Shown one piece after another: positions 60,701 to 64,000 of a stretch of 64,000 nt of DNA (position 1 is the stretch's first letter; every line of letters begins with the position of its first letter). The translations under genes were made by a program, and so were the position numbers. The stretch comes from Mycteria americana. Taxonomy: Eukaryota; Chordata; Aves; Ciconiiformes; Ciconiidae. Under the pieces are notes generated by a model. The model worked only from the letters and a program-made list of their open reading frames with translations, had not been told where the DNA came from and did not search any database. Location: assembly GCF_035582795.1 (NCBI RefSeq), contig NC_134368.1:15606001-15670000 (forward strand). The letters run 5' to 3'.

Positions 60701-63700
60701 TGACCTTCAAGATCCCTGATTATTTTCAGTTTCTGTTTTGTGTTACTGTTTATATATCTTACCTTGCAATACGTGTCACTGTTAAATTACCTCTGAGCCA
60801 GCCAAATCTTCTGTTATGGCTTATTCTGTTAGTCCTGGATAACTCTGTACCAAAGGAGGGTCAGTACGTCAGTAATCTGTATGTTTTCTGTCTGAGTTAA
60901 CTAATAACAGAGGAGTTCATTTTAATGAAAGAACAGAACACGTGAAGGTATCTTAGTTCATTTTTAAGAAGCTGGGACATGGGGGATGTGAAAGTACAGT
61001 GTTTTATGTAAAATGCTGCGAACACCATGAAGATGCTTTCGCTATTCAAACCCCCAAAGAGCTTTTAACAGCACCGGCTTTAACAAGGACTGGTGGGTTG
61101 TATAGTGTTGGGTGGTTTTTTCCCCAAGCTAAAGAAATGTAGATGACTTTCTCAGAGGTGAACAGAAACAAAACACTTTTCAAATGGAGAAAAATGACAG
61201 CAATATTTTTGGTAAGTTTGGTACTTTATCCCTTTGCTTTCATTGTGTTTTTTACTTTTGCCAGCCACATCTGATGTGTCTCTGCAGGGAGGCTCCCTAC
61301 TGGAAACTCCTGTATTTTTGTAACATATAATAAAAAAAGGCTTCACAATTAGGAAGGCTTCTTGTAGAAATAACACTAAGCACAATCTTATGCCATTTAG
61401 GAGTCAATCATGTATAAACTCAGCATTCAAGAGACCGACAAGACTGGAGGCAGTGTTCAGAACATGCATCAGACTGGAGGTTTGAGAGGTGACAAGTCCT
61501 TCAGCTGCTTCTATGTGCCAAAATTGCCACTCTTCACAAGGAGGGCATTTTCGTCACTGTCACACAGAAGGCAGGGTATACACCTATGTTGGTGTTAATA
61601 ATTATGCAGAGATTTTTCTTTCCTCTGAGGCCATCTTCATTACTGTTTAATTGGATTCATCAGATCTTTAAAATTATTCCGTGCCTATTTAAATCAGTAG
61701 AAAACCTCAGTGATGGATGTGGGCTTGGGTCACAGAGCAAGGAAATTATTTCTCCTGGCTTCTTATGAATATTACTACTGGTATTCTCTGCTAGTGGATG
61801 ATGACATGTTAAAGTTGGCATGCTGAACAAAATATTTCACCAGATGATATGCAGAAATAATTCTTTTATTCAGATTTACTTATGTGTTTTCAAACTTCAG
61901 AAGACTTTTCAAACTTTCCACGAGCTTCACAAAGTCTACACAGAGCATCTCCACTTTGATCATATCTCAGATCAGCAACAACTGGTTGCATTTTTAGTGC
62001 CCTGGTAGCTATATAGTGCACTATGCTTTTGTGAACAGAATTATGCCTCTGTAAGTTTAAACTGATGTTTTCAAAGGTAAAGGTATACTTTTGGTCTAAA
62101 AGCACAGATGTGCACAAAAATACCTATAAATGAGGACATTTCCATTATTAATGGGGCACCAAAGATGTGCCTCTTTCTTCAGCCTTTTGTTTATTGTAGC
62201 AGTGAGCAATAATGGGATTGGGGTGTAAAGAGTGGAAATACAAATAATATTATCATCTGAAGTAGATGATGGATTGTTTCTTTCAGGAAGCCTGCTGGCT
62301 CTCTGAGGATAGTTTAGTTTAACAGAAAATTTACAAGATGATTTTATGTTGTTACATGGCTAAGTCCATTCTCAGTTGTGACTGGAGATAACGTTCAATA
62401 AGATCTATAGTGGACAGATAGCTGTTTAAGGAGGCTAAACATTTTTATGGACTTAATCATTTATATCACAGCCATCACAGTCACATTTGTGAGGTTTGCA
62501 AAATACAATGCAGTAATCATTAAAAAATAATTAAAAATTCCATTCCATGAAAAAAATTTCTTCCTATAAATTATTCCCCACTTTTAACAACAAATATTTG
62601 TTGTTATCTTGTACTGCACTCTCATTGCTACCAGAAGAAGCTGGAATGCTCTGACTCTGCTACTAATAGTCTGCTGATTCACATTAGGAGGAGGGTCTGA
62701 AAAATAAGAAGAGAAACAGCAGCAACACGTACAGATAAGTTCAGTTCGCACGAAATCGGTCTAGCGTCAGCCAGCCCTTGCAGGGGACTGCACGGCAGTG
62801 TGCTGTTCTCTCTGATGCACGAACACCTCAGCCTTGACCACAGACACCAACTCCCTAGACCTTGGCTGCATGGTAGACCCCTTGCTCCCAAGGTGGATGC
62901 TCAAAATCTGCATGTAATGGTTAGGAAATCTGGACTTTTTAACAACCGCTCTGACTTTTGTTTACTACTTAAAAGAGAAACCACACTTTTTTTTTTGAGG
63001 TTATACTCTGAAATAAGTGGTTGTAAATGACATCTGATTGGTGTAGCCTCTCTGGTTTAGCTGCTGCCTGGCTAGTGCTTGAACGGATGTGGCTACACTA
63101 GCTGCTCGGGGTTTAGATATCTGAACTGCATGTATGTCGTAGTTTAGGGGCCTAATATTGAGTGGAAGAAATCCTAAATTCATATAGTTTTTCCAGAGCC
63201 CCTGAGGAGCACTGCAAATTACAGTGTGGTGGTTGCAGAGCAGAGATGAGCCTCGACTGCAGCCTGAGCTTGGTTGCTTCTGAGGACATCAGAGAAGTCT
63301 AGTCTGCAGCTCACCTGCTGCAGTTTTGAAAATGTCCCTTGAGTAAAATATTAACAAGGAAGTTCAGCGTGCCCTCTTTTACCCTTTGACCTCATTTTTC
63401 CAATCTGAATAATTTTTATTAAGATTAAAAATCTACATTTCTAGCCTTTGGCCTTGACCTTTTGCTTTCTCTGTTAACTTCATATAATTAGTCTCTTTTG
63501 GTGAACAGAAGCTCCTGGCATGGAGTTAGCTGCTTGGGTACCTCATTGTCACCAAATCTGGAAATACCTCAAGCTACACTTAAATTACATTATGTCTCCA
63601 GCCCAAGTGAATCTTTTGGATCTTTTTTTTTTTTTTCCCAAGTGAAAACATTTCCCTCCTCAACACAAGATTATTCACCAGAAACATAATTTAGAGGACA

Positions 63701-64000
63701 AGCGTAAATAGACTTTTTTTTAAAGCTCTTAGGGATTTTGCTTGATTATACAAAATGAGAATGGATCGGTATTAGGCATAGAGATAAACAGAGTTTTTTC
63801 TACAAGAGGTTTAATTTTTGGCTTTTTACAGAAATAAAGGCTGGATGTTTTCATTGTGAAGAGTATATGCATTTGATTTTATACACTTACATGCATACAT
63901 ATGTTCTTATATATATGCACACACACAAAAAATATACTTTTCATCATATTTATAGGGCAATTAAATATATTTCTCTCTATATAAATACAAAATGTGCAAA
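57721..64000. other. downstream flank of DRD5
   Basis: About 6.3 kb with no recognised gene. In human the 3' end of SLC2A9 lies close to DRD5 on the opposite strand; I looked for its C-terminal PETK-type exon on the minus strand and did not find it. A C17 tract lies at 60125-60141. The right edge (about 63880-63930) has AT/CA microsatellite-like sequence. Confidence 0.5.
60125..60141 (+). repeat. poly-C tract
   Basis: An uninterrupted run of 17 C followed by TTTTTCTT. Run length may be an assembly estimate. Confidence 0.9.

Noticed and set aside
61152-61385. 77-codon minus-strand frame, considered as an SLC2A9 3' exon because of human synteny
   Set aside because: It lacks the GLUT-family PETK signature and any transporter-like helix pattern.

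Overview
The window looks like nuclear DNA from a bird, probably a neoavian. Four vertebrate genes can be read with confidence, introns are short, CR1 LINE fragments are the main old repeats, and there is an avian-type endogenous retrovirus solo LTR with a 5-bp target duplication. The species cannot be told from the sequence alone.

Layout, left to right, all genes on the + strand. (1) 349-2588: the last four recognisable coding exons of LYAR, encoding about 220 C-terminal residues; the zinc-finger exons lie off the left edge. (2) 2.6-16.2 kb: intergenic, AT-rich, with a complete-looking solo LTR (5687-6309) and a short inverted relative near 7.85 kb. (3) 16446-21381: TMEM128, four coding exons, 174 residues, starting in a CpG island. 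A very good donor lies 9 nt after its stop and a very good acceptor at 22978-22979, so a 3'-UTR intron is likely. (4) 27318-42621: OTOP1, six coding exons, 576 residues, starting in a second CpG island. Intron 1 holds a roughly 460-bp pentanucleotide array. (5) 43.4-54.5 kb: intergenic; I see no convincing gene, only two unexplained minus-strand reading frames. (6) 55651-57108: DRD5, a single-exon 485-residue dopamine D5 (D1B) receptor, in a third CpG island that contains a GC-rich minisatellite just upstream of the start codon. (7) 57.7-64 kb: downstream flank with no recognised gene.

The genes are not functionally linked: a nucleolar growth regulator, a small four-helix membrane protein, a proton channel and a dopamine receptor. 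The order LYAR-TMEM128-OTOP1 matches the human 4p16 neighbourhood as I know it. DRD5 directly after OTOP1 differs from human, where DRD5 lies several megabases away. I do not see a new biological system here. The most interesting points are the repeat architecture in the DRD5 5' region and in OTOP1 intron 1, an upstream ATG overlapping DRD5, the apparently ATG-less open frame upstream of OTOP1, and the predicted TMEM128 3'-UTR intron. All exon boundaries were read by eye from splice consensus, reading-frame phase and remembered family sequence; no alignment was run.
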